DNA of 64,000 nt from Moraxella sp. FZFQ2102 (lineage in GTDB: Bacteria; Pseudomonadota; Gammaproteobacteria; Pseudomonadales; Moraxellaceae). Made by a program: the position numbers and the translations under genes. The DNA is taken from the NCBI RefSeq assembly GCF_024137865.1, contig NZ_CP099960.1:372001-436000 (forward strand), read 5' to 3'. Shown here piece after piece: positions 37,831-45,682 of this stretch. The notes under the pieces are model-generated. The model was given only the letters and a program-made list of their open reading frames with translations, did no database searches and was not told the DNA's origin. How positions within the stretch are numbered: position 1 is the stretch's first letter; every line of letters starts with the position of its first letter.

Positions 37831-38793
37831 TCACTGAACGAATTTTGCCAAAATATCTGCATAAGGCTTGATGAAATGCTCTTGGGTATACTCACCTTGC
37901 TTAATGGCAAGTTCGGTACGCTCAACGCGGTCATATTCTACTTTTGTTAAAGAATAATCTTCGTAAGTCAAGCTTGGTGTATAGACTTCACCCGCCACCG
38001 AATTGGCATTATAAATCTCAGGGCGATAGATTTTTTGGAATGCTTCCATCGTTGCGATGGTGCTGATCAATTCAAGATTGCTATAATCATTTAATAGATC
38101 ACCTGCATGATAAAATGCAAATGGCGCGACAGATTTTGGTGGCATAAAATAACGAACCTTTAAGCCCATCTTATCAAAATATTCGTCGGTCAATGAATCA
38201 GCTTCTTGCTGATATTCCACGCCCAAAATCGGATGTACATTGGTTGTGCGATGATAAGTCTTAGTGGTTGAGACACTTAGGCAAATCACTGGGGCTTTTT
38301 TAAATTTCGCTGTATAAGCATCTGATGTTAAGATTTGTTTAAAAAGCTCGCCATGCAGTACGCCATAATCATCTGGCACGCTAAAAGTCGGTTTGTCTTG
38401 ATTATACTCACGCAGTAGCACGCTAAAATCATAATCGCGCACATAAGATGAGAAGCTATTACCGACGATACCATCTGTTTTTTGGCCAGTTTTGTGGTCG
38501 ATGATATAGGTTTTTAGCATCTCAATCGCTGGAAAAAACTCACCATCACCGATGACATCAATATCTGCTGAGACGATCTCAAGCTCAACGCTATAACGGT
38601 TGGCGGTCGGATTATCCCAATTTGCCAAATCATTGAATCGCTTATCGATCATGCGTATGACATTTTGTAGATTTTCTTTACGATTATCACCACGCGCAAG
38701 GTTGGCAAAGTTGGTGGTCAAGCGCGTACTTTGGGCAGGGATATAATTTTCGTCAAATTTTAGCGTTTTGACTTGGCAGCTTAATGTGGTCAT
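37831..38793 (-). CDS. mesX: MesX (DUF1852), partner of MesD
   Basis: A ~320-residue DUF1852 protein starting MTTLSCQVKTLKFDENYIPAQSTRLTTNFANLARG, which is the recognised family N-terminus. The ATG at 38793 has AGGTG at 5-bp spacing; the frame continues upstream without conservation. MesX is required for the activity of MesD in Acinetobacter baylyi according to published genetics, and its own reaction is unknown. It is the first gene of a three-gene minus-strand set mesX-mesD-flavin reductase. Confidence 0.88.
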   Translation of the reverse strand: MTTLSCQVKTLKFDENYIPAQSTRLTTNFANLARGDNRKENLQNVIRMIDKRFNDLANWDNPTANRYSVELEIVSADIDVIGDGEFFPAIEMLKTYIIDHKTGQKTDGIVGNSFSSYVRDYDFSVLLREYNQDKPTFSVPDDYGVLHGELFKQILTSDAYTAKFKKAPVICLSVSTTKTYHRTTNVHPILGVEYQQEADSLTDEYFDKMGLKVRYFMPPKSVAPFAFYHAGDLLNDYSNLELISTIATMEAFQKIYRPEIYNANSVAGEVYTPSLTYEDYSLTKVEYDRVERTELAIKQGEYTQEHFIKPYADILAKFVQ

Positions 38794-39026
38794 ATTGCAC
38801 CTATTTTCATTGTGAATTTGGATGAATTTCGAACAGGACATATTAAACCGCATTTTTAACATGAATACAATTGATATATTTTTGAAAAAAGATGAATATT
38901 TTTCAATTTATAACGCCACACTACTATTTTCAATACATTTGGCGCGGTAAAATTACTTGAGAAACAGTGAATTTAAGTTATAATAAGCGTTTTTACATAA
39001 CCAGCTCTGATTATTTAGCCTAATTT

Positions 39027-39719
39027 ATGACCCAATCCAACCGCGCCGCCTTTATCCAAGGCTGTCAAGCCGCTCTCCCTATTGCCTTAGGTTATATCCC
39101 TGTGGCGATTGCTTTTGGTATGGCGACGACAGCAGCAGGGTTTCCGACTTGGGTGATTGTGGCGATGAGCCTGTTTATTTATGCTGGGGCTAGCCAGTTT
39201 CTGCTGTTTGCATCCATCATGAGCGGTGCGAGTGTGACGGCAGTGGTCGGACTGTGCGCCCTGCTCGACTCTCGGCATCTACTGTATGCACCACTGATGA
39301 AACGCCATCTCAAATCCAGTGATGGTATGATTTGGATTGCACCACTGATTACCGATGAAGTCTTTGCAACCGCGATGGCAAAGCTAAAAGACATCGACCG
39401 CCAAAAGCCATGGCTAATTGGACTTGCTATCGTCTCTTGGGTCTCATGGTGGGGTGGGACGATTGTCGGGATTTTTGGTGGTAAGCTGCTTGCTAATTAT
39501 CCGACGATGAGCGCGACGATGAATTTTGCATTTGTTGCACTGTTTGTTTCATTATCGACGCACGCTTTTATCAGTGAGCCACGCTTTCGCATTGCGCTGA
39601 TTGTGTCTGCAATTGTGGCGGTGATTTGTACACAGTTTGGACATGGTGAAATTGCGCTGTTGGTGGCGGGATTTGCAGGGGTGTTGGTGCAGTTGATAAT
39701 TAGCAGGTTTATTCGATAA
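39027..39719 (+). CDS. azlC: Branched-chain amino acid exporter large subunit AzlC
   Basis: A 230-residue inner-membrane protein with about seven hydrophobic segments. The AzlC signature GCQAALPIALGYIPVAIAFGMATTAAGFP and YAGASQFLLFASIMSGAS are clear, as is LCALLDSRHLLYAPLM. With AzlD it exports branched-chain amino acids (or analogues). Its stop codon overlaps the azlD start by one base (TAATG). Confidence 0.92.
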   Translation: MTQSNRAAFIQGCQAALPIALGYIPVAIAFGMATTAAGFPTWVIVAMSLFIYAGASQFLLFASIMSGASVTAVVGLCALLDSRHLLYAPLMKRHLKSSDGMIWIAPLITDEVFATAMAKLKDIDRQKPWLIGLAIVSWVSWWGGTIVGIFGGKLLANYPTMSATMNFAFVALFVSLSTHAFISEPRFRIALIVSAIVAVICTQFGHGEIALLVAGFAGVLVQLIISRFIR

Positions 39720-40078
39720 TGTTTAGTAATGCTAACTTTTCCACTTTAGTGATTTCGGTTGCAGCAATGGCGATTTTGACTGCTTTGTCTCGCGCTTTGC
39801 CATTTTTATTATCGGACAACTCACCGATCATTCGCTTTTTTACTGCTGAAAATTCACCACTTGCACCATTAGGTGGTGCGATTATCGTGGCGATGACGAT
39901 GGTGCTTGCTTTGCCATTTTTTAGTGCGCCAACTGAGCATAACCCCCTCATTGCAAGCGTCTTTGGTATCATCACCACCATCATTGCCACCATGCGTAAG
40001 ATCAATACCGGCATGAGCGTAATCATCGGCATGGTGGGATTTTTGATCGGTGTAATGGTGGATAAGGTGATTTTATAA
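39719..40078 (+). CDS. azlD: Branched-chain amino acid exporter small subunit AzlD
   Basis: A 119-residue membrane protein with four hydrophobic segments, the AzlD size. The motif TALSRALPFLLSDNSP near the N-terminus and PLGGAIIVAMTMVLALPFF are family-typical. It starts on the last base of azlC, so the two are coupled. A terminator follows at 40114. Confidence 0.9.
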   Translation: MFSNANFSTLVISVAAMAILTALSRALPFLLSDNSPIIRFFTAENSPLAPLGGAIIVAMTMVLALPFFSAPTEHNPLIASVFGIITTIIATMRKINTGMSVIIGMVGFLIGVMVDKVIL

Positions 40079-40113
40079 GGATTTGAAAATCAATCCATTA
40101 GATCGATAAAAAC

Positions 40114-40139
40114 GGGGTGCTTAAAACACGCCCTTTTTT
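40114..40139. terminator. Terminator between azlD and pap2
   Basis: GGGGTG pairs with CACGCCC with one bulged base, followed by TTTTTT. It lies between convergent genes. Confidence 0.6.
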
Positions 40140-40160
40140 ATTGTAAAATTTTCTAAACGA

Positions 40161-40883
40161 TTAAACTTGTTCACCCTTCTTAAAAAACACCCACGCAAGC
40201 CCTGCCGACATCGCCCACGCAAGCATCATCGACACCACCGAATGGCTCAAAAAATGATCGCCAATCATCATCTTATAGCAGCCCATCACCCAGCCCAATG
40301 CCATCACCGCGATGGTGATCGCACCACGACGGCGGCGCAAACTTGGCACAAAAGCAAAGGCAAACAGCGCAAATCCGCTACTGGCATGCGCCGCAGGAAA
40401 GCACTTATCAGGAATAGTGTTACGCATACTATCAAGCATCGGCAAATACGGCAGCGTGCCATCAAAAATTGTCAAATGCACAGGGCAGACCACATGAGTA
40501 TAAGCCTTCAATGACGCGACAACTGTCGGCACTAGAATCAAAGTCAGCACCAGATACACAAGCTCACGCACGCGAAATTTTGCCACTGGGACAAGCCACT
40601 TGGCAGTGATGGCATTGCCCTTTTTCTCATGATAAGCGCGGTAAATGGTCGCAACCAGCAAGTAAATCAGCATCGCCATCAGTAGCTTTTTTAGTCCAGA
40701 ATACAGCAGTAAATCGGGCAAAAAAGCTTGCTTGGCAACCATCCAATGCCCCATACCCAGATAGAACCAATCAGCGACCATCAGATCAATCTGACTATGT
40801 TCAAGGGTCAGCGCAGCAACGATCGCCATGACAAGAGCGATGCTCATCTCGACAAGCAGGCGTTTATTTGATAAATACGGCAT
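40161..40883 (-). CDS. pap2: PAP2-family membrane phosphatase linked to the mcr-1-like gene
   Basis: A ~240-residue inner-membrane protein with about six hydrophobic segments. The phosphatase core is seen in DKCFPAAHASSGFALFAFAF (equivalent of the PSGH motif) and MMIGDHFLSHSVVSMMLAW (the catalytic His block). It belongs to the type-2 phosphatidic acid phosphatase superfamily that acts on undecaprenyl or lipid phosphates. In mobile mcr-1 cassettes a pap2 gene follows mcr-1 directly; the same order is seen here, 69 bp after the mcr stop. The start at 40883 (ATG, GGGG upstream) is preferred over a GTG at 40895. Whether it contributes to resistance is not established. Confidence 0.9.
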   Translation of the reverse strand: MPYLSNKRLLVEMSIALVMAIVAALTLEHSQIDLMVADWFYLGMGHWMVAKQAFLPDLLLYSGLKKLLMAMLIYLLVATIYRAYHEKKGNAITAKWLVPVAKFRVRELVYLVLTLILVPTVVASLKAYTHVVCPVHLTIFDGTLPYLPMLDSMRNTIPDKCFPAAHASSGFALFAFAFVPSLRRRRGAITIAVMALGWVMGCYKMMIGDHFLSHSVVSMMLAWAMSAGLAWVFFKKGEQV

Positions 40884-40952
40884 AACAAACCCCACCCCAC
40901 CGCCCTTAATACGAATGATTGTGCGGTGGGTTTGGAAAAATAAAGGGAGAAA

Positions 40953-42575
40953 TCAGCGGATGAATGCGGTGCGGTCTTTGACTTTATCCGCGGTAACATC
41001 GAACAGCTTTAATAATGTCGGTGTAATCGCATCATGTGTCAGTGCGGTGTCACTGGCAGTTGGCGTGAACGATGAATTATTTGACCAAAAGAATGCCGGT
41101 ACCGCTCGTTGTTCTTTTGGTGCAAAGGCATTAGGCATACCATGCAGATAGACACCGTTCTCACCCAGACTTTCGCCATGATCGCTGACATACAGCATCG
41201 AGACATCATAGGCATTGCTGTGCGTCTGCAGCCACTGGATACTTTGAGCGATAAAATCATCGGTCGCAAGTAGTGCATTATCATAGGCGTTGATGAGCGA
41301 TTGATGTTCGCACTTGGCAAGCTCATTACCTTCACACACTGGCGTGAATTTGGCAAACTTTTCATCATATCGCTTAAAATACGCAGGCCCGTGATTGCCC
41401 ATTTGGTGCAGCATGATCAGCATATCTTTGCCAGTATTGGCAGCGACAAAGTCATCTAAGCCAACGAGCATACCGACATCGCGGCATTCGTTATAAGGAT
41501 TGGTGTTGCAGATGGTGTTGTTGGTCGCGGATTTATAATCGGCAAATTGCGCTTTTGGCAGCTTATCCATCACGCCTTTTGAGTCTGAATTATTATCACG
41601 CCACAAGATGCTCACGCCCAAGCGATCCAGCGTATCAAGCACATTTTCTTGGTACTTGGCGGTATCGACATCGTACTCATCCGCGCCTAAATAGCTGAAC
41701 ATACACGGCACAGAGTATGCCGTCGATGTGCCACACGATGTCACTTGGCTAAAATTGGTCACGCCATCGATCTTGGCAAGCTGCGGGAAAGTATCGCGCT
41801 CATAGCCATTGAAGCTGACATGATCGGCGCGTGCCGTCTCACCGACGACGAACACCACTAGGCGTGGCTTACGCATATCAGGCTTGGTTGCTTGTACCGC
41901 GTCTTTGGCGTGATAAATGGTATCTTTTGGCGCACTGGCTTTTTTATACTCAATACTGGCAAGCTTACCCACCGAGTAGATTGGCATGATCGGATTGACA
42001 TAGCTACGCAGCGGCTTATGCACGCGAAAGAAACTGGCATAATGACTGCTGAACGCCACCACAGGCAGTAAAATCAGCGCAAGACTTGCCACGATCAAGC
42101 CCAATCGGCGCATCAAACCCTTGCCCCAAGTCGGATAATCCACCTTGACAAAAGCCACAAGCAAACTTGGTAACACGCCCAAGCCAATGATACGCATGAT
42201 AAACGCTGCGTTTAATAGATCCTTGGTCTCGGCTTGGTCGGTCTGTAGGGCATTTTGGAGCATGGTCGTGTCATAGACCGTGCCATAAGTGTCAGTAAAA
42301 TAACTGGTCACCGCGCCCATGATTAATAGCAAAATCAACACAGGCTTTAGCACATAGCGATACGATGATAACAGCGTGGTGATCAGTAGCATCGCGCCAA
42401 AGAGCACGACAGCGATCGTCAGCACAAAGCCGAGATTGTCCGCGATGGGATAGGTTTGGCTGATTTTATCAAAAAAGGTAAGATTGGCGGTCGCGGTCAA
42501 GAAAACGGCAACACTTGCCACAAGAACAAACGGACTGACCGAGCGTCGGTACCACACAGAAGTATGCTGCACCAT
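40953..42575 (-). CDS. mcr-1: MCR-1-family lipid A phosphoethanolamine transferase (chromosomal)
   Basis: 540 residues. It transfers phosphoethanolamine from phosphatidylethanolamine to lipid A at the periplasmic side of the inner membrane, lowering the affinity for colistin. The first ~180 residues hold five membrane helices and the rest is a sulfatase-fold domain. Zinc and catalytic residues are at the MCR-1 positions: Glu246 (VVGETARADH), Thr285 (SCGTSTAYS), His390 and His395 (MLHQMGNHGP), Asp465-His466 (VSDHGES), His478. The six Cys of the three disulfides (281, 291, 356, 364, 414, 422) are all present. Against MCR-1 recalled from memory, it differs at few sites (residues 2, 277, 354, 381, 491) plus a cluster at 498-511 that includes one deletion. 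The cassette-typical pap2 follows. No ISApl1 or other IS is adjacent. It resembles chromosomal mcr-1 variants reported from pig Moraxella. Confidence 0.96.
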   Translation of the reverse strand: MVQHTSVWYRRSVSPFVLVASVAVFLTATANLTFFDKISQTYPIADNLGFVLTIAVVLFGAMLLITTLLSSYRYVLKPVLILLLIMGAVTSYFTDTYGTVYDTTMLQNALQTDQAETKDLLNAAFIMRIIGLGVLPSLLVAFVKVDYPTWGKGLMRRLGLIVASLALILLPVVAFSSHYASFFRVHKPLRSYVNPIMPIYSVGKLASIEYKKASAPKDTIYHAKDAVQATKPDMRKPRLVVFVVGETARADHVSFNGYERDTFPQLAKIDGVTNFSQVTSCGTSTAYSVPCMFSYLGADEYDVDTAKYQENVLDTLDRLGVSILWRDNNSDSKGVMDKLPKAQFADYKSATNNTICNTNPYNECRDVGMLVGLDDFVAANTGKDMLIMLHQMGNHGPAYFKRYDEKFAKFTPVCEGNELAKCEHQSLINAYDNALLATDDFIAQSIQWLQTHSNAYDVSMLYVSDHGESLGENGVYLHGMPNAFAPKEQRAVPAFFWSNNSSFTPTASDTALTHDAITPTLLKLFDVTADKVKDRTAFIR

Positions 42576-42616
42576 GAGAAACTACTCAAAAAATAAACGG
42601 TGGGATAATTGCGGCA

Positions 42617-42645
42617 ATTATACTGCAATTTTTTAAGAAATCCAG
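42617..42645 (-). promoter_or_regulatory. Promoter of the mcr-1-like gene
   Basis: On the minus strand a perfect -10 TATAAT (42617-42622) follows CTGGAT (42640-42645) at 17 bp, 42 bp before the ATG. In mobile mcr-1 I recall the -35 as TTGGAT, one base different. No operator or PmrA-like box was recognised. Confidence 0.7.
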
Positions 42646-42810
42646 TACAATTTATCTGATATACAAAATTATGCGATACAGAAATATTTCAGAAATTTTA
42701 TTAGCAGTCATTGCACAATCCCATACTGGATATACACTTGAGAGTATTTATAATTTGTATATAAAATTGATAATTATTCGCACTATTCCGATAGATTGAC
42801 AAGCTGACAT
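42646..42810. other. Upstream part of the mcr-1 control region
   Basis: AT-rich gene-free sequence. Together with the promoter and the gcr terminator it makes the ~300-bp gap between the mcr-1-like gene and the Gcr-family gene. No IS remnant, terminal repeat or target duplication was seen here. Confidence 0.5.
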
Positions 42811-42844
42811 AAAAAAATGACGAAAAGCAAAAGTTTTCGTCATT
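42811..42844 (-). terminator. Terminator of the Gcr-family gene
   Basis: 11-bp perfect stem AATGACGAAAA / TTTTCGTCATT; on the minus strand it is followed by seven T. Confidence 0.8.
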
Positions 42845-42883
42845 GTGATGATATTGGCTATTAATTATCCAATGTCTTGTGCA

Positions 42884-45163
42884 TTATTTAGGCAGCTTTG
42901 GTTTGACATCAGGTTTTGGTAATGAATTTGGCGTGCAATCATCGCTGCTCTGACCATCGATCAGCGGTACGCCATTTTCGCCACACACAGGTTCAAAGGT
43001 TGCTTCGATGATGTCATTTTTGATCTCTTGGGCGTCTTTTGGCTTAAAGTGCAGACGACGCACGATGGCATCAGAGAAAAACTGCGTTTCTTTGTCTTTG
43101 ACTTCATCGAAAATGATCTCACCATCGCTGTTGATTTTGGCGTATTTGACCGTTTCTTTGCGCGGCCAAAAAAAGTCAAGCGGATGCTTTACAAAATGGC
43201 TAAATACCATGCTGTTAAGCTTTTTCCATTCAAAAAAGCGCACGCCTTTTGAACGCAGTGCCACCATCAAGGCAAGCGAGAAGCTCACCATCAAGTTCAC
43301 CATACCAATCAGCAGCACACCGATGAACGACAGCGTAATCACTTGCCAAGTCAGATCCTGCGGCGCAAGATGATAAATGCCGTGAATGAAGTTCGCCGAT
43401 GCAAAGGCAATGTGGCGAATATCCAGCGGCAAGCCAAGCATATAGCCGACGGTCGCGGTACTACCAAGGAAACAACCAAAAATAAAGTTCCCCATGATCG
43501 CACCTAGGTTTGCTTCGACGAAATCGCCAAGCTTGTTCTGCCAAGAGCTTGACATCACTGACTGTAGCCACGGATGGCGTTTAATGCGCTCGCCGATTTT
43601 ATTGTACGCCGCCAAGTTATCATAATAACCTGAAATCAAGCCTGAAACAAACAAGAACACACCTGCAATGGCTGCGTGCGGCAAGGACAGTGAGCGAATC
43701 GGATCAAGGTCATGCAATAGATGAGCTGCCATCTTGCCATCGATCATCGGCGCACCATGCAGATACTGCCAAGTCCACGCGATCACGAACGCCACCGGCA
43801 TCGCCACCGAGATATTACCCATGATTGCCACGAACTGCGTACGCAAAATATCGACGATCAGCTCAGCAAGCTTCGTCAGTTGTTGGGATTTTTTGCCCGA
43901 GCCTTCTGAGATAGTGGACGCGATCGCAGCTGCTGTCATCGCAGGCTGCTTGGTTGCGACCGTGCCTTTGGCGATATGAATAAACACAAAGCCCAAGCCA
44001 TAGATCATGCTGTTCATGAATGCCTTGCCGATCGGCGCAAGCACCAAGTACGAGCCAAGCACCTTCAATGTCGCCATAAAGCCGATGAACAGACCACCGA
44101 TGGCGGCTTTTTTTGACATTTTCATAAAGCCTGCGCGGTCGGTACTGATGTAGTTCTCACCGACGCGACTGGCGTTCTCAGTCACTTTACGCGACAGAAG
44201 CTTGGTGTTACTTTCGATCAATGAGCTAAAGCGATAGCGCGTGTTCGCCGTGCGCACCACTTGGGTCATCAGCTCAATCACCGCCTTATCACGGTTTTTG
44301 TCTTTATCCGTCACAAGACTCACCAGCACCTGCATACGGTGCAAGCTCTGCTCAAGACGCACAAGCAAATTGGTCATGCGAATCGAGATACCTGTCTTGT
44401 ACACGCGTTTACGCACGCGGGTGACGATGTCTTGGCACTGCTCAACCATCACCAATAATGGCGCAGGATCGATGTCCACTTCAGGCATGACATCGGTCAT
44501 CTCATCGAGATGGTGCGACTGGCGATACTGATTGACGAACAGTGTCGCTTCTTGGTTCTGCGCCACGAACGCTGCTGAGTGATTGAGCAGTTCTGGATAA
44601 AATTCCATCAGCTCAGGATGCAGACCCATGCCACTGATGCGATAAGATAAGATGACGATAGCGTTTAGAATGTTGTTCTTGATCTGCGCGACCAAGTTTA
44701 GATCATGCTTACCCACCTGCACCAGATCCACCAGCCGATCCCATTTTTCAGCATCGATATTAGCAATCCAGCGGTAGTCATTTTTATGATCAAACAGATC
44801 ATTGGCAAGCTCCACCACCAGCTCTTCGTTGGGCAATAATGGCAAAAAACGATGTCCGACAAGCTTATTGACACTACCAAAAAAAGTCTCATCAGACGCG
44901 ATGCCCGCATCGGTATATAGTGGAATTTGGCGATATTGCGTAATCAAGCGCAGCATGAAAGCCGCCAAGCCCTGACCGTATTCAGGGTTGGCTTGTAATA
45001 ATTCGATCAACTCATCAAACTTGGCATTGGCAGCATCGACATCATCGGCATCGACACGCAGTGCATCAACCAAGCGCTTTAGTGATGCAGGCTCGGGTAG
45101 TTCTTGTAGTTTGACGATGTATTGTAAAATATGTTCTAAATCGTGATTATGCGATAGCGTCAC
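42884..45163 (-). CDS. Polytopic membrane protein of the 'site-specific recombinase' (Gcr, PF10136) family
   Basis: About 759 residues. The N-terminal ~350 residues are helical and soluble-looking. From ~380 onward there are at least six strong hydrophobic segments (AAIGGLFIGFMATLKVLGSY, ISVAMPVAFVIAWTW, IAGVFLFVSGLISGYY, ANLGAIMGNFIFGCFLGSTA, VITLSFIGVLLIGMVNLMVS), then a charged cytoplasmic tail ending in KPDVKPKLPK. It resembles the family annotated site-specific recombinase after the gonococcal Gcr, but no recombinase catalytic motif is visible. The GTG at 45163 with GGAG six bases upstream is chosen; the open frame extends to a TTG at 45268. It lies upstream of the mcr-1-like gene on the same strand and has its own terminator. 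Confidence 0.75.
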   Translation of the reverse strand: MTLSHNHDLEHILQYIVKLQELPEPASLKRLVDALRVDADDVDAANAKFDELIELLQANPEYGQGLAAFMLRLITQYRQIPLYTDAGIASDETFFGSVNKLVGHRFLPLLPNEELVVELANDLFDHKNDYRWIANIDAEKWDRLVDLVQVGKHDLNLVAQIKNNILNAIVILSYRISGMGLHPELMEFYPELLNHSAAFVAQNQEATLFVNQYRQSHHLDEMTDVMPEVDIDPAPLLVMVEQCQDIVTRVRKRVYKTGISIRMTNLLVRLEQSLHRMQVLVSLVTDKDKNRDKAVIELMTQVVRTANTRYRFSSLIESNTKLLSRKVTENASRVGENYISTDRAGFMKMSKKAAIGGLFIGFMATLKVLGSYLVLAPIGKAFMNSMIYGLGFVFIHIAKGTVATKQPAMTAAAIASTISEGSGKKSQQLTKLAELIVDILRTQFVAIMGNISVAMPVAFVIAWTWQYLHGAPMIDGKMAAHLLHDLDPIRSLSLPHAAIAGVFLFVSGLISGYYDNLAAYNKIGERIKRHPWLQSVMSSSWQNKLGDFVEANLGAIMGNFIFGCFLGSTATVGYMLGLPLDIRHIAFASANFIHGIYHLAPQDLTWQVITLSFIGVLLIGMVNLMVSFSLALMVALRSKGVRFFEWKKLNSMVFSHFVKHPLDFFWPRKETVKYAKINSDGEIIFDEVKDKETQFFSDAIVRRLHFKPKDAQEIKNDIIEATFEPVCGENGVPLIDGQSSDDCTPNSLPKPDVKPKLPK

Positions 45164-45682
45164 AAAGTACTCCACTTGTTGGCGGTATCGTACCGCTCTG
45201 TACAAAATTTGTACAATTTTTCTCAATCTTTGGTAGGACACTCTAACACACTTGGGCAATTTTGCCAAATTTCAGAGCAGGATTTACCACAGAATTTTGT
45301 ATCGAAATCTTTTGCTTTTTGCATTTTTATGATAAATGTTATGCAGGGATTTTAAAGTAAAAATGCTTGGGAATTACATATACTTGTAGGTTATTTAAGT
45401 TTGAATTGATAAAAAATTTAAAATACCTATAGGGCGTGCCGCACGCACCCTCAAAATACCTAATGCGTCAAATCTCCAAAAGATTTTTGCAAAAATTTAT
45501 TATAAAAATCAAATCGTTATAATAAATTGGTGCGGATACCGCACCCTACGCATTAGGTTTTTAATCAAAATGCGTGTTGATGAGATGGGTTTATACAATA
45601 TCAATGAACAATACCCATGACAAACCTACTACCCAAAAAAAAGCTTGGCGATCACTCACCAAGCTTTTTTCACAGCGATAAT
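45164..45682. other. Gene-free region with palindromic repeats
   Basis: About 520 bp without a credible gene. It contains the palindromic repeats at 45431-45556 and the upstream region of the Gcr-family gene. A short AAGCTT-type stem (AAAAAGCTTGG / CCAAGCTTTTTT, 45639-45668) near the right edge serves as terminator of the acyl-CoA dehydrogenase at 45683. Confidence 0.55.
45431..45556. repeat. Pair of intergenic palindromes flanked by an 11-bp inverted repeat
   Basis: AGGGCGTGC...GCACGCACCCT near 45431 and GGTGCGGATACCGCACC at 45529-45545 lie within 130 bp. Next to them ACCTAATGCGT (about 45458-45468) and its exact complement ACGCATTAGGT (45548-45558) form an inverted pair. The arrangement looks like a small non-coding mobile or REP-type unit. 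Confidence 0.5.

Noticed and set aside
40100..42900. ISApl1 or other IS flanking the mcr-1-like gene
   Set aside because: I looked for a transposase frame and paired inverted repeats with target duplications on both sides and found none; the only IS in the window is 36 kb away and of another family.
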